A DNA stretch of 64,000 nt from Amblyomma americanum (GCF_052857255.1 NC_135500.1:160674689-160738688), one strand, 5' to 3'. Positions 46,061 through 58,992 are shown, numbered from the stretch's first letter. Notes: generated from the sequence alone by a model not told the origin. A program made the numbers and translations.

Positions 46061-48466
46061 ATCGTTTGACATTATCCGGAACCCCTGCGACAAACGGTTC
46101 TGCGGTAATGAGAGTCTGAATTTCGTCGGCATGCACGGTTTGTTGGCTGAAAGGACTTCGTTACGAATCCCACACGTATTTTGGGCTTCATCTCAATTAG
46201 TAGTTTTACCCTCAGGAACATGACAGGTCATTTGACACCACTTTGAACATTCAGCATCAAGCGGGTAGCCCCCACGTTTTATGCGAATGGTGGTTCCGGG
46301 AGGTCTCCCACTTCGGTGACTCCTCTATTGGCACATATATAACAGATCAAAAGTATAAATAACAAATGAGGCACTACACGCCCACTGTTGCTCTGTGATA
46401 TATTGTGGTCACGTAGTTATAAATTTGGTTAAGTTGACCTTCATTCCAGACTGACACGTCCTTGACAAACGTAAGTAGTAAGTGTTAGCGCTCTTAAAAC
46501 TTCACGGATACTCATTGCTCGGATTCTGTTGAAGATGATGCCGGTACGGTTAATATCACTGAAGAACAAAGAGATTGGGTTTCTATTTCGGAGAAGGAGA
46601 ATTCCGAAGGTGTAGGTAGCTTCCCTTGTTTTCACGCTGAGATTTCTGATTCCGATGACATCATCTAGATCTCTCAGTCTACAATACATGACCTGGCCCG
46701 CTGTCTGGCAGTGGAACTTTCATGATTTCTGGAGCTGTAGTGTTGCAATAGCTACAAGCAACAAGTGCGAATGACGAGTCCAGTAGCGTTGCAGAACTGC
46801 TGGGCACGAATAGGGTGAAATGCACAGGTGAGGCCACTGAACTTATCCACTGCAATAAATACAGAAGTCCAGGTTAATCTGAAGATGTCACCGGGCTCAC
46901 AAAGAATTCTATTCAGCCCCTGCGGGGAGTGAACGCCACTTTATTCACGTACGTTTGTCAAACCGACAAAGCTAAGCTGAAGACTCCGACCTTCAGTTTG
47001 TCATGCCACAAGAGTGATGTTTTCGTTTGGCAGAAATGTATTTTTCCGAAGCAAAGTCCCTCCGTTTGATGCGTCAATCTGTGGTGCGAAACAGATTCTG
47101 TTTGAAGGTTTAAATGGCGAACCGTGCGCAAAGAGAAAGGGGGGCTTGGTCTTTTGCAATTACTTGACAGTACCCGATAGTTTATTGAACCGAATGTTGT
47201 GCTGGCGCAATGATCTCATGATCTGGGACGGGATTACCTGAGGCAACAGTGGCCGTCTGATGGACTATCTGCATTTGGATTCGGGCTGCGGGAGTCGCTT
47301 GATTGAAACTTAGTTCTTGTTTCTTGCTGTGCTTGTTTTCTAATTTAGTTTGCATTTCAGGAAGTTGTGCGTGTGTTTCTGAGGTTTTATGATGTGCACA
47401 TTGGTACTTATGTTGAGCTATAAACTGATATGTCTCAAACATTTTTCGTTTTTTTGCAACTGTTAAGGGATTAGAGTTATGTTCTGTATAGTGCATATGT
47501 TGTCACCCGAGACTCTCTCTGCGGTCCCTTCGATATTTTTCATTAAGTAATGAAACCTCTTGTGTGGTTGGACCGAGTGCTATGCGCCTGAAGACGACCA
47601 GGAAGATGTTCCTTATGATGACGTGTCTCTAAAGAAATAGCAGTGCGCATGAATTTGGAGACGTTGTGAAGAAAAGGAATAGATTGAAACCGAACTTATG
47701 AGGCGGTGCGCAGTCGTGCTGAGAAGACGTGTAGCAGATGCAACCATGGAGACCGAGGTCCAATAAAAAGATGTAATGCCCGCTACGGCCGGACATTCCT
47801 AAGCACGCAACTGAGTGGCGAAACTGAAGGGGAGCTACATACCAACTTCCACTACACTGAGCCGTTTAAAGTGCCAATTCATCTCAAATTCCTTCATATA
47901 TATTTTCCAAAAACCTCATTCTTCACAGTGTGCTATGGCAATCCTCCACACTGCACACTGCTAAGAAACGTTTTGAAATGAACAGCAGTTGGTACTCTCC
48001 GCTCTGAGAGCAGAAGTTAACACAAGCTCCGTGGCCTGTAACCTCGCTGCTGAAGCGAATGCTTCACTGACGCCGAAGAGAGAACTTTTTCCCGCAGCTG
48101 TTCCGGCGCATCCTTGATGCTTCCGAAACGAAGCTGGAGCCGTGAGTTTTGCATCAACATGCACTGACTCTCAGTTTCCCTTATCGCCTATGCAAACCAT
48201 AGTTCTTGTACCTATAAAAACAGTGAAAATTTAGTATCGGGGTTTGAAAGGCTAGCTTTCCTAGTTACGCACAGAGGTGGTCAAAAGTCTCTAGAGCGCA
48301 GTGTTCGCTGCTCAGTCTATGCAGGGGTTGAGCGCCTACCGCAGTCAAGATGATCTTAAGCTCAGGAAGGTTAGAATGAAGTTAGTTTGTGTCATCCTGT
48401 AGAGCTTTCCATCTATAGAGGTAGGCCTTCTTTGTCCTACTTTCTGGATCAGCAGCAAAGCACGAA
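46061..48466. other. no gene recognised
   Basis: AT-rich to mixed DNA. A minus-strand ATG frame of 82 codons (46,441-46,689) and a minus-strand frame of 104 codons (47,182-47,496) have no domain. No repeats were recognised. Confidence 0.4.
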
Positions 48467-48564
48467 CTGGAAGACATTTAGCTAAGTGTGTACTAATCAA
48501 TGGACGACTGCAAGTCTGGAAGACATTTAGCTAAGTGTGTACTAATCAATGGACGACTGCAAGT
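48467..48564. repeat. perfect two-copy tandem duplication, 49-bp unit
   Basis: 48,467-48,515 and 48,516-48,564 are identical. Each begins CTGGAAGACATTTAGC and ends GGACGACTGCAAGT. Identity suggests a recent slippage or repair event, or an assembly artefact. Confidence 0.95.
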
Positions 48565-48758
48565 GTGAAAACGTTTGCCTCACAAGATTTGTAACTGACG
48601 GAGAATTCTGAAATTTTGACCTTCCCATGGTGCATCCGTGAATATTTAAAAATATCCCATTTATAGACGACAACGTGAGGCAATGATATTTCGCTGGTAT
48701 CAATGCACGTCAATGTTGAAACAGGATTACAATATTGCTAAAATCATCAAATCTACAA

Positions 48759-48960
48759 GCCACCGTGGTGGTTCAGTGGTTATGGTGCTCAGATGCTGAC
48801 CCAAAGGACGCGGACTCAAGGCGAAATGCTTAAGGATTGTGTACTGTGCTATTTTAGTGCAGGTTACAGAACCACAGGTGGTCAAAATTTCCAAAGTCCA
48901 GCACTGTGGCGTCCCTCATAGCATGGGTCGGTTTGAGTCAAACCATATAAAAACAAAGCA
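48759..48960 (+). mobile_element. Ruka-related SINE, second subtype, diverged
   Basis: The head GCCACCGTGGTGGTTCAGTGG is followed by a damaged B-box region (GGACGCGGACTCAAGG), then CAGGTGGTCAAAATTTCC, GTGGCGTCCCTCATAGC and an A-rich end. It matches the subtype at 34,144-34,380 with many substitutions and a deletion in the middle. Confidence 0.7.
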
Positions 48961-49153
48961 AATCTATGTCTGCGCACTGAAAGTAACGCAGTTTGTAACG
49001 CGCATAAACGAAACACGTCACGCCGTTTTATACATTGCTGGAGCTTGGGTATTCTGCTGACCTCAGTGATTTCCGCACCCATCAATAAACCACTAAAACA
49101 GCGCACCATTCATTCTGAACTCTCTCTCTCGGCTCCTAAAACTTACAATGTGG

Positions 49154-49390
49154 TGCGTTTTTATGGAGGAAAAACGCTAAGGCGCCCGTGTGCTGTGCGA
49201 TGTCAGTGCACGTTAAAGATCCCCAGGTGGTCGAAATTATTCCGGAGCCCTCCACTACGGCACCTCTTCTTCCTTTCTTATTTCACTCCCTCCTTTATCC
49301 CTTCCTTACGGCGCGGTTCAGGTGTCCAACAATATATGAGACAGATACTGCGCCATTTCCTTTCCCCCAAAAATCAATTATTATTATTAT
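49154..49390 (+). mobile_element. Ruka-like SINE, 5'-truncated
   Basis: Starts inside the body (TGCGTTTTTATGGAGG) and lacks the tRNA-like head, so it has no pol III promoter. The rest is well preserved (GCTGTGCGATGTCAGTGCAC, GTTAAAGATCCCCAGGTGG, TTACGGCGCGGTTCAGGTG) and ends in an ATT-repeat tail. Truncation at the head is typical of incomplete target-primed copying. Confidence 0.85.
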
Positions 49391-51156
49391 GGTACGTCGG
49401 TCGAGAAAGAATGCGTCGAACAAGAAGGAAGGAGGGCTGAAATTGTTAATATACGCGTCCTTCCAGAACGTTCGCTCAAAACAAGAGTCCAAAGTCTTCT
49501 AGGCAGTTAAAAAGGGTGCGTGGTGAATCACAATGCGCCTTCTCATACATGGAGGGTCGACAAATTATCGCGATATTTTTCTCGTCCTGCTGATTATTGC
49601 TTTTTTTGTCGCGTCAGTAAGCTCCGCTGAATCTGTGTGAGCAAAGACAAGACACTCAGGAACAGGCGAACGAGTCTCCTAAGGTAGAGAGGAGAGATGC
49701 CGGGTTGTAGAGCAGAAAAAGAATTAGAAATAAGCAGATCACTTTCGAAATTGGCTTCGTTCCCCGTACTGCACCGCTGAGCGAAGCCTCGGGCGCTTTA
49801 GCAGCTAGAAATACAGAGTGAATCTGGTGCGATGGCCCATTCACCTTCGTCAGCAGAGTGCGACCAATCTAATGGAGTTTAGGTCCCCGCCGAGAGATCG
49901 GCACAACGTCGGCACGACTTCCTCATGGCGCTGCCTTTACGGTATCGATTTCCCTTCACCGTCCACGCCAGAGGAGCCAGAAGCTTACTGTGCATGCACG
50001 TATTTTCAGGAACACCAATGCACCCTTTTCGAAAACTGACTTTAACTGGCATTGTTAATTTAAATGTTTCTACAACCTGATATATAAGCGCTTGTGATAA
50101 GCATTTTAACGCCATAGCGTGCAAGACACCGTCTGGGTTCGGTGTTGTCGGCGTTGTGAACGAAAAATCACGAGCATGGATCTGGCAGGTGTTCCCTAGA
50201 GAGCAACCCATGAGGCAGGTGGTCGACCTAGTCACGTGACATTGCGCCGTCATCACAATCGGCCCATCGAATAGTGAGCAAAGTTCCCATCATTGCAGGT
50301 GGCAGTTATATTAATGATTTATCGCTTGGGAAGAGCTACCTGTGCCGCACAAGGCTCCCCGATGGAAGCACCTTTCATTAAAGGGCTGTGTGGCGCATCG
50401 CTTAACCACCGCACGACTGCGCTAGCGGCGGCTTGAGAACAACCAGGGATATATGAATGTTAATTACAGAATGACCGTCTGAATATATGGGACTAAACCC
50501 AATACACTATTATGACATACCCTTCAGGCGGAGCCTTAGTGTCCCCTCCAATTTTTTGTGTGTGCGCTTGTATTAAATGCGCGCTTAAAACCAGAAATGA
50601 GTGTGATATACTTACGTTTATTATGTGTGCAGTATATTATGTGCCCAATATGTCTCTGCAAACATTTTCGAAAATTCCAGAAAATAAGTGTTTCTAAATA
50701 GAAAGAAAGCCTTTCCATCAACACACTGTCAGCAGTGGCAGGTGTAAGTTACTAAAATGCCATTCACATTAGGTAGCTAAACACCGAAGATTGCCTAAAT
50801 GTGTTTTAATGAACAAGTCGGTTCGTTCCTGCGAATAAAGTGTTCGAAGCCATGGACAACACGATGCAAGTTCAGTTTTTGTAATGAAGAAAACGTAGTT
50901 CTCCAAAGCTTTGTGGAGTGAGAAATTCTGGATATTTCTTCCGCACGCACTAAAAACTGACTGCATGAGCCGGGACAAGAATTTCGGTCCAATCACTGCG
51001 TCTACTGATGACGTTTTGCACTGCCTAACGCGCTTAAGCTGCACTGCGAGCGCTTATATACTACATCATGAACACTATATCGCAGCGCTCGCACTAGGCC
51101 AGCTGCGAACATACTATTTTGCTCGAGGATGGTAGCCATCGAAATAGCGCTCACGC
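49391..51156. other. no gene recognised; one short dispersed motif
   Basis: A motif at about 50,146-50,180 (GTTGTCGGCGTTGTG, then CGAAAAATCACGAG) recurs in diverged form at about 58,043-58,081. The neighbouring TAGTCACGTGACATTGCG has a palindromic TCACGTGA. The remainder is unremarkable. Confidence 0.35.
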
Positions 51157-51210
51157 ACTAGAAATTCCGGAACCCTACATTACGGCGTACCTCACTGCCG
51201 TGACTTTACA
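51157..51210 (+). mobile_element. short fragment of second-subtype SINE
   Basis: AGAAATTCCGGAACCC, then ACGGCGTACCTCA, aligns with the 3' part of the SINEs at 34.3 and 59.2 kb (AAATTTCCGG, CCTTCACTACGG, GTCCCTCATAG). About 50 bases only. Confidence 0.45.
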
Positions 51211-51312
51211 TACTCTAGTGTAATTCGCAATACACACGGAAAATAACAAAAATAACAATTCACACATACCGAGTCGGCAGTTGCTAGTGATGAGTTTTTC
51301 TGCTTCAAAATT

Positions 51313-51414
51313 GAGTGGAGAGTTTGCGATGCTGGACTGGGTCCCAAGGCTCTGCTCTTGTTTGAGTGGAGTTTTTGCGATGCTGGACTGGGTTCCAAGG
51401 CTCTGATCTCGTTG
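51313..51414. repeat. imperfect two-copy tandem duplication, 51-bp unit
   Basis: 51,313-51,363 and 51,364-51,414 share GAGTGGAG, TTTGCGATGCTGGACTGGGT and CCAAGGCTCTG with a few substitutions. An older event than the 49-bp duplication at 48.5 kb. Confidence 0.85.
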
Positions 51415-54400
51415 CCTTGGCGGCGTACAAAATTTCGCGGTTCAGTTACGCGTCCCAACGATCTTATGTCTTTAATTCCCTACGGCTCTTTTCGCGCAAC
51501 ATTTCTCCACGAATTAAGTGACTCGGTCGGCGAAGCACCGCGCAGGCAATTAGGAATCGACGAGACGTTCACCTTCTCGCCAGCCTGCGACCGTTTCCAA
51601 GACGTCAAAACCGCAGAAGAACCCGGCATCCGCGACGTTCGACAGCAGCGCCACCGCTATTGCCATCGCCCTTTTGCTGCGAGGAAAGGCAGCGGCTAGA
51701 CAAATATCGACGCAGCGCGCTCCGATTCCGGTCGAAATTATTCCATGGACGTGTGCGCTGAGGAGAAAGAGGCTCAGGAGCGTTGTAACAGGGCTTGGGT
51801 GGCTGTCGCAATTAAGGACGGGCAGTTTGTCGAAGCGGTGCCGGCTGAATCAGCGACACGCCGAGCCGATTTTCATCTGTGGATTTCCGGCCAACAACTG
51901 TAAACGTTGCCTGAGCCATACTGATTTTGAAAGTTATATCTCGCGTTAAGCCACCTTACTGGAGGACGAACGCTGCGGCAGCTGCTAAAATGGCGATATG
52001 TTGCTTGCGCCCTGGAGGGGCTCTAAAGCGTCGTGTTCGAGGCGACGCGCCAACGAGGCTGGGCACCATTTTTGAGAAGAAAAAAAGCAAGGTATACTGA
52101 AAAAGAAGCGAAAAAAACAACCACGGTTCGGTCTTCATCGATGCCTCTTGCAAAGTGAAGCGCAGGATGCGTCGGCTTCACTCTTTGTCGAGGATCGTAG
52201 GCTTTTCCGGCGCACCTTGGAGCATTTCGCTCTTACCGGGAACAGTCGCTGCTGATGACAGCTGCAGTGCATGTGTATGTTTAGGTGTAGCCACTGGCGC
52301 CTGAAGTGACTGCGAGCATCTAGATAGAATTTCTGACTAACTGTACTTCAAAATGAAAGGGGGAAAAGAAAAATGAGCAGTTCTTCCGCGCATCTTGTTG
52401 CTTGGCTTAGGTGCCAAATTTCTCGTACATATCGCAGATTTAAAGTTGTTCAAATTGAGCTCCTTTTCATGAAAACCTTCGGTCTGACCTGTGAGTCCTG
52501 AACTTTAGCATCAAGCATATGGGGCGCTCCAAGCAGCTCTGATGCACAATTAATATGCGGAATGTTTGATTCATCGTAATTTTATATAGCGGCTACACCG
52601 TAAATGGCCGGACGTATCTGAGATGTGGGCCTTAAAAATTACGGTCAAAATGCCGTTAATAGTATTCTCAATACTAGCAATTGTTTATGGCGAGCTTTGC
52701 GTGGTGAACTCGCCGCATTTGCTGTCTTGAGTGTTACGCGACCTCTTTCACAGTAGCTGCGACCTCCTGCCGGATTATCTGAACACTTACGTCTTACATG
52801 GGCTATGCCATAGAGCGACTCATCTCTTATGGCTTATGACTTATGGCGTAGAGGGTTTATTGTAAGCTTGCCTAGATAGGCTAAAGTTATGCTTCTTACA
52901 TGTGCGCATGTGAAGAGATATTACACAGTGATTTTAGGCTGTGCTTTTGGTAGAGTTCAGAGATGCGAGCGTACGTGAGATAAGTGGGATGTCTGGCCAA
53001 GTGCCCATATGATTGCCTTGTTAGCCGTCTCACATGAACGGCGTGTTCCTTGGAAGGCACTGGCGACTATAAATCTGTTGACAATGCATCACAGTTCTTC
53101 GAACTCACGGCCTCTGGTGCATTGTTCTGCGTCTCTTTCTTGCTATCTTCTCGTCCGTACCACCCCAAGCCCCGACCTCGTTAACGCAGAAGCACGCCAG
53201 CTACATTTGTGCTTAACCGCTACCACGAAACCTTTCTTTTCATTTGTTGCTTCTCTATGGGTAATGCCCTGCTATCAATCGTTAGGCCTCTCGGAGACTA
53301 ACTTTAATATGCTGAGCTGTTGTGGCAGCAGGCGCTAATTTCAGGCGCTTCTAACTGCGGTGGACGGTCTAGGTAAGACCAGCAGCAAGATTTGAGAAGA
53401 CGCGTACGGAAACGCCAACTATATTTTCACCGTCGCATTACTGGCACAATCGACGCGCGCCTCTTCCCAATTTAGGTCTGCACGAACGGCATGCGAAGAA
53501 AGAAGTCAGACCCCTTTCCTATAGTTGTCCCTTGATAGTTTGAAATAAATTCTCTGGGTCAAGCGAGGCGATACGAGGCTTCACAGTCTAGAACTGGAGA
53601 GAAATAAAACGTGGCTGCTATTCCGTAGTGTTCCGGCGAAGTTTGTGTTAGGTCGCTCTGGAGGATGACCCAGAAGGTTCGGTTTAGTGCTTCGGGGTAA
53701 TGCGGCATTTCGCGCTAAGGAAACTTTCCTTTCTGGGTGGTTTTCTCGGAAAGAGTTTAACGTTTAGTTGGTTCGTTGGTATGTTTGTTGTTCTTTTAAG
53801 TCTTGAGATTCTCGCCGCAAATAGAGTGTCAGTCAGGTGCAAACTGAAAAGAATGCAAGAGATGTAGCACAAACTAATCAGGAACATTCCTATCAGTTTG
53901 CCTTCAGTTTGTTTTTTTGGTTCAAGGTAGTGGAGGCCACAGTACCAGGGGTAATTTATTCGTGCTTTTTAACAGTATTTCTGTGCTGTGGCTGCTCAGT
54001 TTGTGGAAAATGCATGCGCTGTATGTATTTGCATCCGACAATGACTACTTGCAACAAAATAAAACAACGCCTGTTGTAGCTGCAGAAAACCAACTAGCCC
54101 AGCTTGACGCTTTCGCCCCAAATAACACCAATACAAAGGGTAAAAAAGTAAACTAATAAGGCAAACAAATCGTCTATCTTCCCCTCATAACGGTTGTCAA
54201 ATATTCCGTGAGGATTTTTTTTTTGCACATATGTTGCAGTGGAAGAGAATTGGCTCTACCTGGTTATTCCGGTGGGGAAATGTCCATGAAGAAGTTACAA
54301 AGCCCCTTCATTTTAACCCAGCGTACTACTATTGGTTATGTCTCAAACCATGGTTTTTGATCATATTACCGATAATATTTGATGGTAAGGGTGTTGCTGC

Positions 54401-54853
54401 ACACTCGGAGCAGATTGTGCACATATATTTGCGGTTTGGGCTTGTTGTTTTTGTTGCATGACTAGACTGACCTGCCCCGTTAGCATCTGTGGTCATTCTC
54501 TTCTTTTCGCGCTGCTTCCTCTAGAGGTGCCTACAATGGGTGGTGTGCGGACAGTTGTTCTTCAGATAAACACTGCCAAAAAACTAATATACACATTCAG
54601 CCCCGTTGTAAACGACGTCTTCAAAAATGCAACAAACGAGTGCGACATACCCGCCCCCTTATTGGTGACCAGCAGCCAGCCTGGATATTCACACTGCTTC
54701 TGAAGACAAAGCAAATTCTTCGGCAGCTCAAAAACACAAATGTTTCTCGACGTGTAGTCGCCCTACCACGCTGCCTCCCCTGTGCCGGGAAGGTAGCACT
54801 TCTGAGCATTCGATTCGAGATGGCCCTGATTCTTGCATTTCCTAGTCGTTATC
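51415..54853. other. no gene recognised; GC-rich first part
   Basis: 51,415-51,850 is GC-rich with a plus-strand frame of 113 codons (51,358-51,699, ATG-less) without a domain. 52,829-52,850 has a small tandem of CTTATGG/CTTATGA units. The rest is AT-rich and unremarkable. Confidence 0.35.
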
Positions 54854-54946
54854 CTCATTCTAAAACAGCGCCAATAAGACAAGGACGAAGGAAACGTACA
54901 ACACCAGCGCTTCATATTTGCCTTGTTTGGGCTGTTTTAGAATGAG
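54854..54946. repeat. foldback repeat with perfect 16-bp ends
   Basis: CTCATTCTAAAACAGC at 54,854-54,869 is exactly complementary to GCTGTTTTAGAATGAG at 54,931-54,946. Inside, AAGACAAGG is complementary to part of CCTTGTT. The loop holds ACAACACCAGCGCTTC. It resembles the hairpins at 43,613 and 58,993 in size and core. Confidence 0.8.
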
Positions 54947-55899
54947 TACCTACCAATTATCCCAGACTTCTACTTTGTCATTACTCTCATTCACTTGCCC
55001 TGGATGCATTGAGAGCGTTTGCAGTGATTTAGAAATCATCGTTTATACCTTGTTCTCACTTTTTCAGTTTCCTGGTTTGGGTTAGTTGGTGCACATGTGC
55101 AAAAATCGGTGTATACGTGTTTTGATTCATTATTTATCATCTATACTGGCCACCATGTGTTTTTCGACCCTCCTGCACTGCGACCAAAAGAGTGGTACAC
55201 ATGGCATCGATAGGTTTCTCCATCAACGGACCGGACCCGTATGGAGCTTGCACACAAGACTCAATCACGGCTTGCTCATCGAAGTTCTTCATTCAGCCAA
55301 TCTCTTGTCGTTCGCACTGCACCATACATTTGTCAACCCCAGTAACTTTCAACGTGCTGAAACAAGGGGAGACCTGAATTATATAGGCTAGACGCAGCTC
55401 AGAAGGACCAGAACAATGTATAAAGAGTAAATGTAGGCAACGCTAACATGACTGAGTGGGACGGCTGACATAATTTGAGAGTACTTAGAACACAGAATTC
55501 GAAGGGCTCAAAGCATTATGAGGCGTTAAAGTCAACTCTTGGTTAGGCTGCTGTGAAGAGGCAAGGATCGCATTATAGGCTCGGTACAATTTGCCATTTA
55601 GTAGATAGTGAGAACAAGTATAGCCTAACCATGTTGATGAATGATTCTGATGCTGAAAAATGCGCTCTCATGACGCTATGCTGGCACACACAAAGTTCGA
55701 AGGCTGTGTCCACGTAAAGACTGCATTTCTGAGTCCGTAATCAGCGTCAAGGCAGATCGCCAAGCCTTTCCGTTTGCATCTCGCAAATGCAAATGCTTCA
55801 CTGTAGACAAGTGCCACAAAATCATAAATATCGTCTTCCATTCTCAAAGTTACAAATACTTAAGGACATACAAGAAACATATCTACTGCATCATAATCA
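54947..55899. other. no gene recognised
   Basis: Mixed sequence before the RTE remnant. A plus-strand frame of about 100 codons (55,086-55,391) has no motif. Confidence 0.35.
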
Positions 55900-56112
55900 A
55901 TATCATCATCAGCCTGACTATACCCACTGCATCGCAAATGCCTCTGAAATGCCTTTCTAATTAACCCTGTCCTTTGCCAGCTGGGCCCACCGTATGCCCG
56001 CAAATTACATTAACCCGTGTTTGTTCCCTCACCCACTTCTCCCGCTTCCGGTCTCTTGACGTTGCGCCATCATTTTCCTTTCCATAGTTCGCTGCGTTGT
56101 CCTTAACATAAG
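55900..56112 (-). pseudogene. RTE-type LINE remnant, 3' end
   Basis: The plus strand reads ATCATCATCAGCCTGACTA, CCCACTGCATCGCAAATGCC, CTAATTAACCCTGTCC, TTTGCCAGCTGGGCCCACC. This is the complement of the 3' terminal region of RTE-clade LINEs that I remember from ticks, including the TGATGA-type 3' tail. The element is oriented right to left. Confidence 0.7.
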
Positions 56113-56427
56113 GTGGACCCTTTTGTAGCGATATCTACATTAGGCTAGCACTTCAAGCCTTCATCGTGGCACCCCTTGAGCTGCGTGGCCGCCCTTGGGC
56201 TGCGTGGCGGGTCCGTGGCTGGTCACGTGGTTGGTCACGTGGTGCGGAGCAGCTGCCGCTGAGCAGCTGAGAGTGAATCCACGTCCAGGGACGAAGATGA
56301 AGGAACGCCAAGCGAAACGGAGCAGGCTGAAGACTGACTTTGCAATTTGACTGAGCGAGTTCCACTCGGCTAGGTGCAGCTACCACGTCACTCCAGGTTT
56401 AACCAGAGCTAAACCACAGCTTTTTTT
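56113..56427. other. unrelated DNA interrupting the LINE remnant
   Basis: GC-rich sequence with two direct copies of GGTCACGTGGT (near 56,221 and 56,233), between the two LINE pieces, where the C-terminal coding end should be. It is either an inserted element or a replacement. The CACGTG pair recalls 63,066-63,097. No coding motif was found. Confidence 0.4.
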
Positions 56428-56955
56428 TTTTGCTAGCCTCCACTTTACTGCCCCATAGGTGAGTACCGGTAAGATGCAGGTGTATACTTTTATCTTGATG
56501 AATATTTTCAAACAGCCATTCATGATTTGAGAGAACCTGCCATACGCGCTCCACCCCATTCTTATTCTTCTTGTTATTTCCTTCTCATGATTCGAATCTG
56601 AGGTTGCTACCCGCCCTAAGTAGAATTATTCCCTTACCGCTTCCTGCATGTCGCTACCCATTCTGAACTGCTGCTCCTTTGCTACACAATTGAACATTAA
56701 ATTGGTTTTCTGCCAGTTATTTTTTAGACACACCGTTCTGATCTGCCTGTCTGACTCAATAATCATAGTTTTCAGCTCAATTCCTGAGTGACTTAGCAAG
56801 ACAATGTCGTCTGCGAAACGAACATTAGTTAGGTATTCTTCATTAAACCTTATCCCTAAATGTTTCTAATCCACACCATGGAACACCTCCTGTAAACAGA
56901 CGGTAAATAGCATTGGCGAGATCGTGTCTCATTCCCTGACACCCTACAGCATATA
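56428..56955 (-). pseudogene. RTE-type LINE reverse transcriptase remnant
   Basis: The minus-strand translation, with stops and shifts, gives LLFTVCLQEVFHGVD, then NVRFADDIVLLSHSGIEL (FADD at 56,806-56,817), then KNNWQKTN, YLGRVATSDSNHEKEITRRI, RMGWSAYGRF and VLTYGAVKW. These are the reverse-transcriptase motif C region and downstream thumb blocks of RTE-clade LINEs. The endonuclease and most of the polymerase are missing on the 5' side. At least two in-frame stops make it non-functional. Confidence 0.8.
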
Positions 56956-58992
56956 GTGATGCAAAAGAGAAGGGCAATGAATCTAAGTGCTAAAAATTTC
57001 CTAGGCGATATTTAGTTCTCTATAAAGGTCCAGTGTAACCTGATATCCCGCATTATTATCCAGGTGGGTCTAAGAAAAAATTTGAAGCGAGAAAAAATTA
57101 GGCTAGCTGCAGCCGGAATCACTCTACCTAGCACTTGTTTTTTTTCTTGAGAGGCGGAAGCTGGGATTTGTACATCCTTAGCGTTTATAAAGGCAACCAT
57201 ACCAGTTTTTATGCCTGGTGGAGCCTATCGCAATCTCACATTCTACTGACAATGTAATACCCGATTCCTCCATACAGTTGCGCTTACACTATGACACCAG
57301 GAAAGTTCCGCTTTTTGATTTAAGAAAAGAAATGGGTACATAGGCATTCGTATTACGAGTAGTCTCATATTGCCTTGAAGAACGATGAAGTAAAGGGAGA
57401 AGCTGTAATAAAAAATTGTCGCATTGAAAACAAAATGAATGCAACAGAAGATGTTCTATTTAGTAATAAAGCCCAAAACGCCACAGCAAAAGTGACTCTA
57501 GCCGCCTCATTCTCCGTCTTCTAGACCGGGTCCTAACGACTTTGGGATAATCTACATCGAAAATAGCATGGTGGCCGCATATTTAGCTATAGCAGGGGCG
57601 GCCGCGATGTGTTTGCAAAGCGTGACTGATGATCAACGCATTATTAGTTTCACTTCAACGCGCACGAAATGAGCAGCCACGAAAAAAAACAGTTCTACCT
57701 GATATAGAAACTTTCCTCCTTTACTTGCCTGACTCCTGCTCACCCTTTCCATTCGTTTATTTGTTTTTTTGCCTTGCCACTCTATATTTTCTTTTCTTAC
57801 TTCTTGCACTGAACTGTGACCGGCAGATTTTGTCCTTGCATTATTTCTCGGCCTCTTTTCCTGCACTGGTTAGTATTTTGAGACTCGCACTATATTCACC
57901 CGCAGGGTGGTTTTGAAAGTAAGAAAAATATTTCGAGGAGGGAAGACAGTGTATGTAATGCATGTTGAATAGCTAAGTTGGCCCCCGAGATTGAACTAAT
58001 GGTGCTGAGAAATACAGCGTGTTTTTTAGCTTTGCCAGTGGGCGGCGTCGTTGGCGTTGTGTTTCGAAAAAGACCACGAACGTAGAGGCTTATGATCAAT
58101 AGCCCTTTCAGCATTTTTTATAGCACTGTTCTGCGTTCAGAACCAATAAAGAAGTGATTAAAATTACCAAGTGTTTAAGTTCTGGAGGTGGAACGAGGCT
58201 CCATAAGTGCATTATTAATCAACTATCCCTGAAATTTGCTTTTTTGTTTAAGTTCTGCTGCGTAACGTGGTTAACTCGGCAATTCTTGGGCTGTTTGTTG
58301 TTTTTTTATGCTATTATAGTTTTGTTTTATTTACTTTTAAAAAAATATTATACTTACAGTCTTTACGGCAGCCGCCGGGATTACGACAACGATCATGTTC
58401 ACGTGTCTGGTGCTGGCCATCGACTATTTCACTGGAAGTTGATAGGCCACGCAGTTTATTCGGCGACGAGGGCTCTAGATAAGACCTTTCACTGTAATAT
58501 CTAATTGAGCCGTATGTGGAGAAACAAAATTTAGCGTGAAAACATCAGGACGTGAATTCACAGACACAAAATGAGTGTCAATCCCTCATTTTTACTTTGT
58601 AAGAACAAAACACAAACAACCGCCGATTTCTCATTATATCTATATAGAGCCTCCAGCAATGCACGGCACCGGCAGTGGCTGTGCACTTGCTTATGTTTAA
58701 ACTCTATAAAATGCACCTTCGAAATCTATGAAAAATATACATTCAGCATCGTACTTCGAAAGCTAGAAAACCTTGTTATTAGATTAAACTGTGTCTGTTG
58801 TAAAATAGCTCCTTGTGGAAATTAACCTCCCTTTATAGTTCATTGAAGTCTGGCGCTACTACCCTACTCTTAGGAATTTCTGCATTAAAGATCGCGTACA
58901 CAAGGAATAATGTGCTTCTCTGTAGCGTCAGTGAAGAATACTGCCATTCTCGGTTTACTTGTGGGATGATGAACAGAGAACTTGTTTTTTGG
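56956..58992. other. no gene recognised
   Basis: AT-rich DNA with several ordinary frames up to 116 codons. A pyrimidine-rich patch lies near 57,715-57,810. The motif at about 58,043-58,081 (GTTGGCGTTGTG, CGAAAAAGACCACGAACG) resembles 50,146-50,180. Confidence 0.35.
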
